Origin: Elusimicrobia bacterium CG08_land_8_20_14_0_20_59_10
GTDB taxonomy: Bacteria > Elusimicrobiota > Elusimicrobia > Elusimicrobiales > UBA9959
Direction of reading: 5' to 3'
Length of the DNA stretch: 11,355 nucleotides
Assembly: GCA_002779045.1 (NCBI GenBank)
Contig: PEXO01000151.1
Span: 1 to 11,355, forward strand
In this document: positions 4,619 through 11,355 of the stretch, piece by piece
Position numbering within the stretch: position 1 is the stretch's first letter
Layout: each line of letters starts with the position of its first letter
The notes under the pieces: generated by a model
What the model was told of the DNA's origin: nothing
The model's database searches: none
The model's input: the letters and a program-made list of their open reading frames with translations, nothing else
Translations under genes and position numbers: made by a program

Positions 4619-6265
4619 TCATTTCACGACAAGCGCGTAATGCGTGCTGAAAGGCGCGGACGCGGAATAGAAACGATTCTTCTCACCGCAGGAAACGGTC
4701 CGTGCCTCCGTTTTTTCCCAGCCGCCTTTTACAAGATAATAGAGAACAGGCTCGCCCGCCGGAGGATCTTTCACAAGTGAGAAAACGAATTTAATGTTTC
4801 CGTTCAGCCCGCCCGACATGGACAACAGCTGCCAGGCCTTAAGCGGCCCGGACGGCACGGGGAATTTTTCCAGGAGGGTTTTAGGAAGCGAGCCCTCGGC
4901 CAGGGTCACGGCCGCCCGGCCTTCGCCGTGCATAAGCGTTATGAAAGCAAGCGAAACTATAGAACCGTTCTCAAAAAAGGGTTCCGGGGCGGCTTGCCGC
5001 TCCCGGCCCTGGGCCGGTATCCCGTCGGACGCCTGATCTCCGGCGGGCGAACTGCCTGCGGCATCCGCCCCGGCGCCGGCGGCCGAAGCTTTTACCAGGT
5101 AGGTTATGCCGCGCTGAGAGACAACAAGCGGCTTCTGCTCGAAACTCAGGGCCAGCGTGTTTGCAGACGACAGGGCGTTGGCCGCCGGGACAACTTCGCC
5201 CCGCTCTTTAAGCACAGGCGCCTTAGGCGCCAGGAACCGCAGGGCGGCCGACAAGCGGTGCGTATTACCCAGGTCCCCGAACGGCGAGAGCGCGTAATCA
5301 AAGCTGAAGCGGCCCGACACGAATCCGAACCCCATAGAGAACCCGGACCAGCCGCCGGATTCGTTACCGTGCTGACGATAGCGGTAACCGGAGCGGAGGA
5401 ACAGCTTCCCGCCCAACTGCTGCTCAAGGCCAACCGCCACGGAAGGATAGTTGTCTATGGGTTTGGAAACATCGAGCGACATTAAAAGGCTCTTCTCATA
5501 AAGCCTGCGGCTAAGCCCCGCCTTGAAGGTAAGGGGCAGGGGAAAACGTTTGTCGATAAATTTTATCCCGGGCCCAAGGTTCTGCGCAGCGAAGCCGGCA
5601 GTAACCCCGCGGCCGAACAAGTCAAAATCATAAAGCATACCCAGGTCCAGCGCCGCGCTTGAACCGGACTCAGTATCTATGCTCTGGCGTATAAACTTAA
5701 GCGCCGCTCCGATCTTAAGGTCCCGGCTGTAATTAAAGCCGTAACCGAGAGAAAGCGCAAGATCATAAGCCCGGAATTCCCCCTCCATGGGCGAGATCGG
5801 ATTCAAAGGGTCGGACTCATAATCCCCGCTGCGCCGCTCAAGGTCCTTACCGGTGTAAAGATAATTCATCGAAAGCCCCATCACCCCGTTTTTCAGGCGG
5901 CCGGGAAAGAACCTTATTCCGGAGCCGGGGAAGTTGTAACCCATATACTCCTGGCTTAAACCTGCGAAATACTCGTTATGCGTAAAGACAAGCGTCTTAT
6001 CCTCCACTACGGCAAGGCCGGCCGGGTTCCAGAATAGGGCATAAGGATCCCCGGAAATGGCAGTATAGGCGCCCCCCATGGCCACGGCCCGCGCCCCCAC
6101 CCCTATCTTAAGGAACGTGGCCGAAGTGGAACCGGCGGACGGATATATCTTCGCCGCGTAAAGGGTGAATGGTAAAGAGCAAAGGGCAAGAAAAAACAAC
6201 AAGGCTGCCTCTAAAGGCATCCGTCTCTTTTTCCAGCCGCCATTCCCGCAAGGTAAGCTTCTCAT
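4619..6265 (-). CDS. PorV/PorQ-family outer-membrane barrel protein with extra C-terminal domain
   Basis: About 548 residues from ATG 6265. A signal peptide has a KKRR n-region, a hydrophobic core (ALLFFLALCSLPFTLYA) and cleavage near YAA-K. The mature start GVGARAVAMGGAYTAISGDP followed by FWNPAGLA is the hallmark of PorV/PorQ and FadL-like barrels. Alternating beta strands continue to about residue 345. Then comes a strand-rich piece, an Ala/Gly/Ser-rich linker (about 393-428) and a C-terminal domain of about 120 residues, with a lone Trp in KGGWEKTE and SAPFSTHYALVVK at the end, resembling PGF-pre-PGF modules. PorV in T9SS receives sorting-domain cargo at the outer membrane; that role here is inferred. 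An in-frame TTG at 6286 has a better Shine-Dalgarno (GAGGG, 5 nt away), so the start is uncertain. It follows the sorting-domain protein gene in the same direction. Confidence 0.85.
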   Translation of the reverse strand: MRSLPCGNGGWKKRRMPLEAALLFFLALCSLPFTLYAAKIYPSAGSTSATFLKIGVGARAVAMGGAYTAISGDPYALFWNPAGLAVVEDKTLVFTHNEYFAGLSQEYMGYNFPGSGIRFFPGRLKNGVMGLSMNYLYTGKDLERRSGDYESDPLNPISPMEGEFRAYDLALSLGYGFNYSRDLKIGAALKFIRQSIDTESGSSAALDLGMLYDFDLFGRGVTAGFAAQNLGPGIKFIDKRFPLPLTFKAGLSRRLYEKSLLMSLDVSKPIDNYPSVAVGLEQQLGGKLFLRSGYRYRQHGNESGGWSGFSMGFGFVSGRFSFDYALSPFGDLGNTHRLSAALRFLAPKAPVLKERGEVVPAANALSSANTLALSFEQKPLVVSQRGITYLVKASAAGAGADAAGSSPAGDQASDGIPAQGRERQAAPEPFFENGSIVSLAFITLMHGEGRAAVTLAEGSLPKTLLEKFPVPSGPLKAWQLLSMSGGLNGNIKFVFSLVKDPPAGEPVLYYLVKGGWEKTEARTVSCGEKNRFYSASAPFSTHYALVVK

Positions 6266-6293
6266 AAAATTCTCTTTTACCTGCAACGCTTCC

Positions 6294-6328
6294 CTCTTTA
6301 CTCTTTACTCTTTACTCTTTACCCTTTA
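6294..6328. repeat. five-copy 7-bp tandem repeat upstream of the barrel gene
   Basis: The plus strand carries four perfect CTCTTTA units (6294-6300, 6301-6307, 6308-6314, 6315-6321) and a fifth, CCCTTTA (6322-6328), with one change. On the coding (minus) strand this is a run of TAAAGAG units that ends in the GAGGG Shine-Dalgarno of the TTG start. It fills most of the 48-bp gap between the stop of the 1054-residue protein and the barrel gene. A 7-bp unit is prone to slippage, so copy number may vary between strains and shift the spacing of the leader. Confidence 0.95.
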
Positions 6329-6334
6329 CTATCC

Positions 6335-9300
6335 CTAATGTATTATCGCCAGTTTTTTTGTTATCTTTTTCGAGCCCGCGGCGCTGGCGGCCTCGACGAT
6401 ATAAATATATACGCCGCTCGCTATGTTCTCTATGTTCCACTGTATTTCCGATGTTACCCCGGCCTGGCACCCGGCTTTTTCGAACTTTGCCACTTTTTCC
6501 CCGGCCACGTTATAAACGTCAATTTTAACGAACGCCTCGTAGGCGGGCTTGAATTTAAAAGTCAGTATCCCCCCTTTGGCGGGATTGGGATAGGTATAGA
6601 CCAGGTCAGCGCTGATCAGCGCCCCGCTGGGCACGTACTCCATGACGCGGAACAGCGAGAAATGGCTGACCTCCGCCGCAAGGGTGTTATTCGCCTCGTC
6701 GACACGGGAGGTATCCAGCAGCAGCCAGGTGTCCCCGGAGCCCGCGGAGGCGGTGTACATTCTCAGGTTCTTCTCGTTCATTCCGGCGATGTCGGAATCC
6801 GCGTAGGGCAGCACCACCTGCACGTTCTTTACCAGCGTGATGCTGGGTGTCGAGAATTTTATCTCATAGACCACGGAGGTAGGCTTGACCCCGGAATTAG
6901 CCTTCACCCGCGCCAGCGGCTGATAACCTGATGGATCGACCTTCTGCATGATAATATACGCGTTCTGTGAAATAGCGTCCCTGGGGATGATCACCTGCGC
7001 CCCGTCCTCCAGCCTGAGGCTCCCGCCCTGTCCGGAGTCCAGGAAGCGGTAATTGTCGGCCGAGATAGCGGACGACTCATTTGAAAAAACGGAATTATTC
7101 GTGGAGTCGTAAGCCGCGACTGCATAGTAGAACCGCATATTATCCGGCGCGTCATTATCCTTGTACGTCTTAACCCCTTTGCCTACGCAGGCATAGGGCG
7201 CGGTGGAGGAAAAGGCCCCGCTTGAAAGGCCCCGGTATATCTTGTAACCGTAAACATCGTTCGCCCCGGTCCCGTCATCAGGGGACATAGCCCAGGAAAG
7301 CGTCAGGCTGCCGCCGGCGTCTCCCGGGGTATCGGCTGCGGCAAAGTTCGCCGGGGCCCCCGGCGGAAAAAGATCGCGCAAGGCCCAACTGTCCGGCATG
7401 TTCGAAGTCGCACTCAGGTTCGGAATAAGATCGGCGGTTCTCAAGGCGAAATAATAGGTGACACCGCCGAAAAGCCCGCTTACGATCTCAGTCTCAGTCG
7501 TTCCCGCGGCGCCTGAAACCGCCCGCGCGCTCTTCCACACGGCCGCGACAGCGAAATCAAAAGAGGCGGCGGTGGAATATCGTATATCGTAAGACGCGGC
7601 CGTCCCGGTCATATCGTCATTGCCGGGCGCGGTCCAGGCCAGAAGTACCTGCCCGCCGGCGGCCCCGGGCGCCGCCGAAAGATCTACGGTCCGCGCGGGG
7701 GTGACGGCGTCGCTGGCCGGGTTATTGTTCACGGCGGCGGCGGCCGCGGTACTAGAATCCGCCGATTCCACCCAGCCATCCCAGGCCCTCACTTTGTAAG
7801 TGAACATGCTGCCGGTCACCGCCGTCAGGTCAGTGTAGGCGGCCGCGCCGGGGCTTGCCAGCAGCGCGAAAGCGCCGCCGGTACTTCTGTACACATTGTA
7901 AGCGGAGGCGCCGGCGCAAGGCAGCCAGACGAGTTCAATAGTATTGCCGCTGTCACCCGGCCTGTCGGCGGCCCTCAGCCCGGCGGGGGGCAGCGGAGGG
8001 TGATTCACCCGCACACCGACTTCCGCCGTATTATCGGTGGAAACGGACTCGGCTTCCAGCATCGTCAGCCTTATAGTGTAGAGCCCGTTCGCAAGTCCCC
8101 CGGTGTTCCAATAACCCAGCAAGCCGCCCTCGATATCAGCCCCGGGGGCAAGCGCGGCCGAGCTTATCTGCACCGGGTTTTCCGGATCCGTCTCCGGCGC
8201 ATATTCCAGAATGTAGCCGGCAAGGGCCGGGGCTCTCACAAAGCCCCTGACCGTCGCGGTGTCCTGTATTATTTCCTGTGTTTTTGGATATGAGATGGCG
8301 GCGGCTTTGGCGGCCCTATAAGCGGTTAAACTGCCGCCCATGGTCCCTATATAGATATAGCCGTTGGAAATGGCGGGCGAAGTATAGGAAGGCGCCGCTA
8401 AATTAATTTCCTGCTTCGTCACGCCGGAGGAGCTTATCGCCACCAGTCTCCGGTCGGCCGTCGGGGTGTAGAGGATATCGTTGGCCATTGAAGGCGCGGC
8501 GGGATAGCCGAACAGCGAGGTGTTCCCGAGCGAAGGAGTGCCGCCCCAGACCGATTCCAGGGAAGACATGGAAAGCGCAAAAAGGCCGTGAGGAACGGTT
8601 CCCGCTCCGTAAAATATCTTATCCCGGGCAAGCACCGGGGAGGTAACCTCCATTTCTATAGTGCCCTGGTCCGCCGGAAACGGTTCAAAAGTGCCGGTCA
8701 CATTTCCGATGGCGGCGTTCAGCCGGTAGAGTTTTCCCGTCTCACGCGACGGAACGGCATAGACGGACGGGCTGGAAACCCCGATCGAGACTATTCCGAA
8801 AAATCCGGAGCTGGGATGTTCCCAGACGGCGGCATGCGAAACCGGATCTACCGCATAGGCCTTCCCGTCATTTGAACCGAAGAATATCGTGTTCCCGTCG
8901 GTCGAAGGAGAGGAGTCTACCGGCTGTCCGGCCTGGTAGCCCCACAGATACTCCCCTGTTCGCGCATTAAAGACCTTAAGCTTTTTTTCCGGGATCCCGG
9001 TCCCGACATACACTTTTCCTTCAAGAACAAGCGGGGAGGAAAGCGCGCCGGCGCCCAGAGCGGCGCTCCAGATAACGTCCCCGGTAAGCCTGTCAAGCGC
9101 GTATAAGTTCCCGTCTTTTGAGGGAACAAAAACCGTACCGCTTGAAACCGCCGGAGTCGCGTCCACCCAGTTATCGGTGGAATAATCCCACAGCAGCTCC
9201 CCTGTTATGGCGTTCAAAGCGTAAACGCTGTCCGACCGTCCCCCCACGTAAACTATGCCGTCATAAACGACCGGACTCGATGTGACATCGCCCTGCACCT

Positions 9301-9499
9301 GGAAGCTCCATGCCTGCGTCAGCGGGGGATAGGCCAGTTCCGCGGTAAAACCGGTGCGCGCGTTGTTGCCCCGGAAAACAGGCCAATCTGCGGCATAGAC
9401 CGCAGCTCGCGGACCGCAAGCTACAAGTATCATAACAACGCAAAGGGTCCGGAGGAACCCGGCCTCTGCCGCTTTTATCCTGCCTTCGTGGTTTTTCAT
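6335..9499 (-). CDS. Secreted beta-propeller / Ig-like / FN3 protein with T9SS-type C-terminal sorting domain
   Basis: A 1054-residue multidomain exported protein. Residues 1-36 are a signal peptide. About 38-396 form a PQQ/BamB-like propeller, opening with DWPVFRGNNARTG and repeating blades of the type VYVG..DG.LYALD..TG...W. About 405-498 are an Ig-like module (LGYWNTGGLANGLYTIRL). Three fibronectin type III domains follow (about 502-590, 603-705, 713-815). A beta-rich region at about 825-950 ends in EVSHFSLF. Residues 965-1054 are a sorting-type domain: YTYPNPAKGG, VKIDVYNVAGEKV, IASGVYIYIVE and a basic C-terminus. This resembles T9SS type A (TIGR04183) or FlgD Ig-like domains. No catalytic motif is seen, so adhesion, scaffolding or ligand binding are the likeliest roles. 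The ATG at 9499 lacks a strong Shine-Dalgarno but leads directly into the signal peptide. It is flanked by a second propeller gene and the PorV-type barrel. Confidence 0.88.
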   Translation of the reverse strand: MKNHEGRIKAAEAGFLRTLCVVMILVACGPRAAVYAADWPVFRGNNARTGFTAELAYPPLTQAWSFQVQGDVTSSPVVYDGIVYVGGRSDSVYALNAITGELLWDYSTDNWVDATPAVSSGTVFVPSKDGNLYALDRLTGDVIWSAALGAGALSSPLVLEGKVYVGTGIPEKKLKVFNARTGEYLWGYQAGQPVDSSPSTDGNTIFFGSNDGKAYAVDPVSHAAVWEHPSSGFFGIVSIGVSSPSVYAVPSRETGKLYRLNAAIGNVTGTFEPFPADQGTIEMEVTSPVLARDKIFYGAGTVPHGLFALSMSSLESVWGGTPSLGNTSLFGYPAAPSMANDILYTPTADRRLVAISSSGVTKQEINLAAPSYTSPAISNGYIYIGTMGGSLTAYRAAKAAAISYPKTQEIIQDTATVRGFVRAPALAGYILEYAPETDPENPVQISSAALAPGADIEGGLLGYWNTGGLANGLYTIRLTMLEAESVSTDNTAEVGVRVNHPPLPPAGLRAADRPGDSGNTIELVWLPCAGASAYNVYRSTGGAFALLASPGAAAYTDLTAVTGSMFTYKVRAWDGWVESADSSTAAAAAVNNNPASDAVTPARTVDLSAAPGAAGGQVLLAWTAPGNDDMTGTAASYDIRYSTAASFDFAVAAVWKSARAVSGAAGTTETEIVSGLFGGVTYYFALRTADLIPNLSATSNMPDSWALRDLFPPGAPANFAAADTPGDAGGSLTLSWAMSPDDGTGANDVYGYKIYRGLSSGAFSSTAPYACVGKGVKTYKDNDAPDNMRFYYAVAAYDSTNNSVFSNESSAISADNYRFLDSGQGGSLRLEDGAQVIIPRDAISQNAYIIMQKVDPSGYQPLARVKANSGVKPTSVVYEIKFSTPSITLVKNVQVVLPYADSDIAGMNEKNLRMYTASAGSGDTWLLLDTSRVDEANNTLAAEVSHFSLFRVMEYVPSGALISADLVYTYPNPAKGGILTFKFKPAYEAFVKIDVYNVAGEKVAKFEKAGCQAGVTSEIQWNIENIASGVYIYIVEAASAAGSKKITKKLAIIH

Positions 9500-9550
9500 A
9501 TAAACTTGCCCGTTATTTGCTCATGACCGCTGTTTAAGGATCCGCACGGC

Positions 9551-11355
9551 CTACGGCCCGATACTTATCATATAGGTTTTCCCGTCGCTTGCGCCTATCA
9601 CAAGCGTATTGTTATCGGTATCCAGGACAGGAGAGCCCTTTACCGCCCCGCCCACCGCCACCGGCCATTCATCCCTCAGCGCCCCTGTATTGGCGTCAAC
9701 GGCGTAGATATAGCCCTCCAGCGTACCGAAATAGGCGTAGCCGCCATAAACCACGGGCATGCTCCGTATGGAGCCCCGGGCCTGGAATTTCCAGATCAGG
9801 CCGTCGGGCGCACCGCTTGAAGCGTCAACCTTATAAAGAGCCCCGCTGTCATCCCCGAAAAACGCGTATTTTTTATCCAGTGAAGCTATCCAGGGAGTTG
9901 AATAGATCGGGCTGAGCGGACTGGTAGTAAAATCGCCCCAGTTCGCCGGCAGGGTTGTCAGGTTCGAAGAGGTTCTTGCATAGAGTTTCCCGTCCCTGGA
10001 AGTGAAATAAAGGTTATTATTCGCACCGCCCCAGCCGGAATCGAAATACGGCGAAGAGTCTATGACGCCGCCTGTCGGGTATTCGCTCGTCACTACCCCG
10101 TCGGTGCTTCTGAACTGCACCATCTTCCAGTTCTCAAGCCCCACCCAGCCGGAGTTCACCCCCGGCGTCCACTCGTCTATCGCTATCGTCCCGACAACCG
10201 GACTGTTTATCGCGGCATCAAAGGTCCAGCCGGCGCAGTTAGCGCCATCGGCTTTGTTAATGCAGTAGATCTTGCTGTCGCTGGCGCCGAAATAGAGCTT
10301 ATTCCCGGACTGCACCACGCCCGAGCGTATCTGGACACCGGCGCCTATACTTCTTTTTGAAGGCCAGGCCTCGGAAACATAACCCCCGTTGTCCCGTATC
10401 TTGTAAAGGTCGCCGCCATCAGTGGCAAAGTAGATATACACCCCGCCCCCTTCCTCTTCCACCCAGGGCGCGGACCTTATAGGAGAAGCCGGGGCGGTGT
10501 TGAAGGTCCACTTCGGCGCGCCGCCGGTGAAATTAAACGCCCGTATCGCGCCGTCGATGCCCGGGGAATAATAAGTCACCGTGGTCAAAATCCCGCCGTA
10601 GTTCTCGTATATCCCGACAACGGTTTCTACGCCGGCTTCGGGACCTGCGTCATAGGGCCAATCCGTGCCGGCCGGCGGTTGGGCCGGGGTTATTATGGTG
10701 CTTGACGCGGTGGTAACCGCGGCCGCGCCGGAGATCTCCTGAACCTGGTCGCCCGGGCCGTCCCTGAGAACGATGCCCGCCGGGTCCAGCTCCACCCGGA
10801 AAGTATTGGTGCTCTGGGAAGCGCCATACGTGGAGATCTCCACCGTTACGAAGTACGTGCCCGTGGAATAGGCCGCTATCGAAGCGGCCGCGCCGTCGGG
10901 TGCAGCCGCGGCCAGCGCCTGGCTGCCCTGGCCGTCCAGCGCGAACACGGCTTTATCCAGGTATGCCACTTCGTCCGCGTCAATGGCGGATTCATATGTC
11001 CCCGCAATTCCCGACGCGCTGTCCCTGAAGATGCTGATCCTCTCGATTATTTTCCCGGCCTGCTCACTTGTCAGCGGTTCAAGGTTCGCGTTGAGCAGCC
11101 GTATCGTGACCGTGGTAAACTCTATCGAATTGAAACCGGCGGGGCTGTTATTGGATATCTGTATCTTTACCAGGTCGTCTACGGAACCCTCGTTCATCAT
11201 TGACGGCGAGGTATCGGCCGCGGATGCCGCGTGGACGGAGGCGTCGTAAAGAAGCCCCGTCCTGGTCAGCTGCGGCGCGGAAGCCGAAGCGCCGTCGGAA
11301 TTCAGCACCAACGTATAGGAAGCGTCGCTGACGAGATAATGCCCGTCCTGGTCCG
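9551..11355 (-). CDS. Beta-propeller (PQQ/BamB-like repeat) exported protein, 5'-truncated by window edge
   Basis: The last 600 or so codons of a larger gene: the frame is open to the window end (first residues DQDGHYLVSDASYTLVL). A TTG at 11311 has no signal peptide after it and is not a credible start. About the first 215 residues are beta-rich, Ala/Ser/Thr-heavy and include DDLVKIQISNN and TGTYFVTVEIS, looking like one or two Ig-like modules. From about 230 to the end are PQQ-like propeller blades, for example GNKLYFGASDSKIYCINKADG, GALYKVDASSG and AYFGTLEGYIYAVDANTGAL, the last closing at YMISIGP and the stop. Some blades are degenerate. No sorting domain follows the last blade, unlike the neighbour. 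Two Cys in KIYCINKADGANC could form a disulfide. Only 51 bp separate it from the next gene, so they are probably cotranscribed. Confidence 0.85.
   Translation of the reverse strand, partial: DQDGHYLVSDASYTLVLNSDGASASAPQLTRTGLLYDASVHAASAADTSPSMMNEGSVDDLVKIQISNNSPAGFNSIEFTTVTIRLLNANLEPLTSEQAGKIIERISIFRDSASGIAGTYESAIDADEVAYLDKAVFALDGQGSQALAAAAPDGAAASIAAYSTGTYFVTVEISTYGASQSTNTFRVELDPAGIVLRDGPGDQVQEISGAAAVTTASSTIITPAQPPAGTDWPYDAGPEAGVETVVGIYENYGGILTTVTYYSPGIDGAIRAFNFTGGAPKWTFNTAPASPIRSAPWVEEEGGGVYIYFATDGGDLYKIRDNGGYVSEAWPSKRSIGAGVQIRSGVVQSGNKLYFGASDSKIYCINKADGANCAGWTFDAAINSPVVGTIAIDEWTPGVNSGWVGLENWKMVQFRSTDGVVTSEYPTGGVIDSSPYFDSGWGGANNNLYFTSRDGKLYARTSSNLTTLPANWGDFTTSPLSPIYSTPWIASLDKKYAFFGDDSGALYKVDASSGAPDGLIWKFQARGSIRSMPVVYGGYAYFGTLEGYIYAVDANTGALRDEWPVAVGGAVKGSPVLDTDNNTLVIGASDGKTYMISIGP

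Noticed and set aside
6335..9499. The propeller protein as a PQQ-dependent dehydrogenase
   Set aside because: The blades are of the generic BamB/PQQ-like repeat type. No quinoprotein dehydrogenase active-site motif or vicinal Cys pair was seen, and the protein continues into FN3 and sorting domains, pointing to a structural or binding role.
9551..11311. Treating TTG 11311 as the real start of the first propeller gene
   Set aside because: The frame remains open upstream to the window end with sensible beta-rich sequence, there is no signal peptide after the TTG, and a secreted protein would need one. The gene is 5'-truncated.

Overview
The window comes from a Gram-negative (diderm) bacterium of fairly high GC content. 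It encodes an outer-membrane PorV/PorQ-type barrel, secreted beta-propeller proteins and a C-terminal domain resembling type IX secretion (T9SS) sorting domains, next to an hpf-hprK-rapZ-EIIA(Man) regulatory cluster. This combination best fits the phylum Elusimicrobiota. That is an inference from gene content and style, not from a marker gene; a deltaproteobacterium-like or candidate-phylum diderm is the alternative.

Region 1 (positions 1-2946, minus strand) is a nitrogen-/carbon-type phosphotransferase regulatory cluster read from right to left: long-form ribosome hibernation factor hpf, HPr kinase/phosphorylase hprK, the P-loop adaptor rapZ, and the start of an EIIA of the mannose family cut by the window edge. 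In relatives this order normally continues into HPr and enzyme I, which would lie beyond position 1. The cluster is led by a candidate sigma-70 promoter and a strong Shine-Dalgarno sequence in front of hpf, and contains hairpins between hpf and hprK and at the rapZ stop.

Region 2 (3144-4618, plus strand) is a divergent two-gene ABC-2 export cassette: an ATPase with an atypical Q-loop region and a six-helix permease, translationally coupled by an ATGA overlap. It looks more GC-rich than its neighbours and may start from a leaderless transcript.

Region 3 (4619-11355, minus strand) is a likely operon for cell-envelope or surface proteins. It contains a 5'-truncated beta-propeller protein, a 1054-residue propeller/Ig-like/FN3 protein ending in a T9SS-like sorting domain, and a PorV/PorQ-type barrel with an extra C-terminal domain resembling the archaeal PGF-pre-PGF module. 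PorV proteins shuttle sorting-domain cargo in known T9SS, so a barrel beside a tagged cargo suggests linked export. The permease and barrel genes converge with their stop codons directly abutting.

Intergenic DNA carries several short-period tandem repeats, often of 7 bp but with different words. The clearest is a five-copy CTCTTTA array directly before the barrel gene, which is partly complementary to the segment encoding that gene's signal peptide. No RNA genes, CRISPR arrays, insertion sequences or phage genes were seen.
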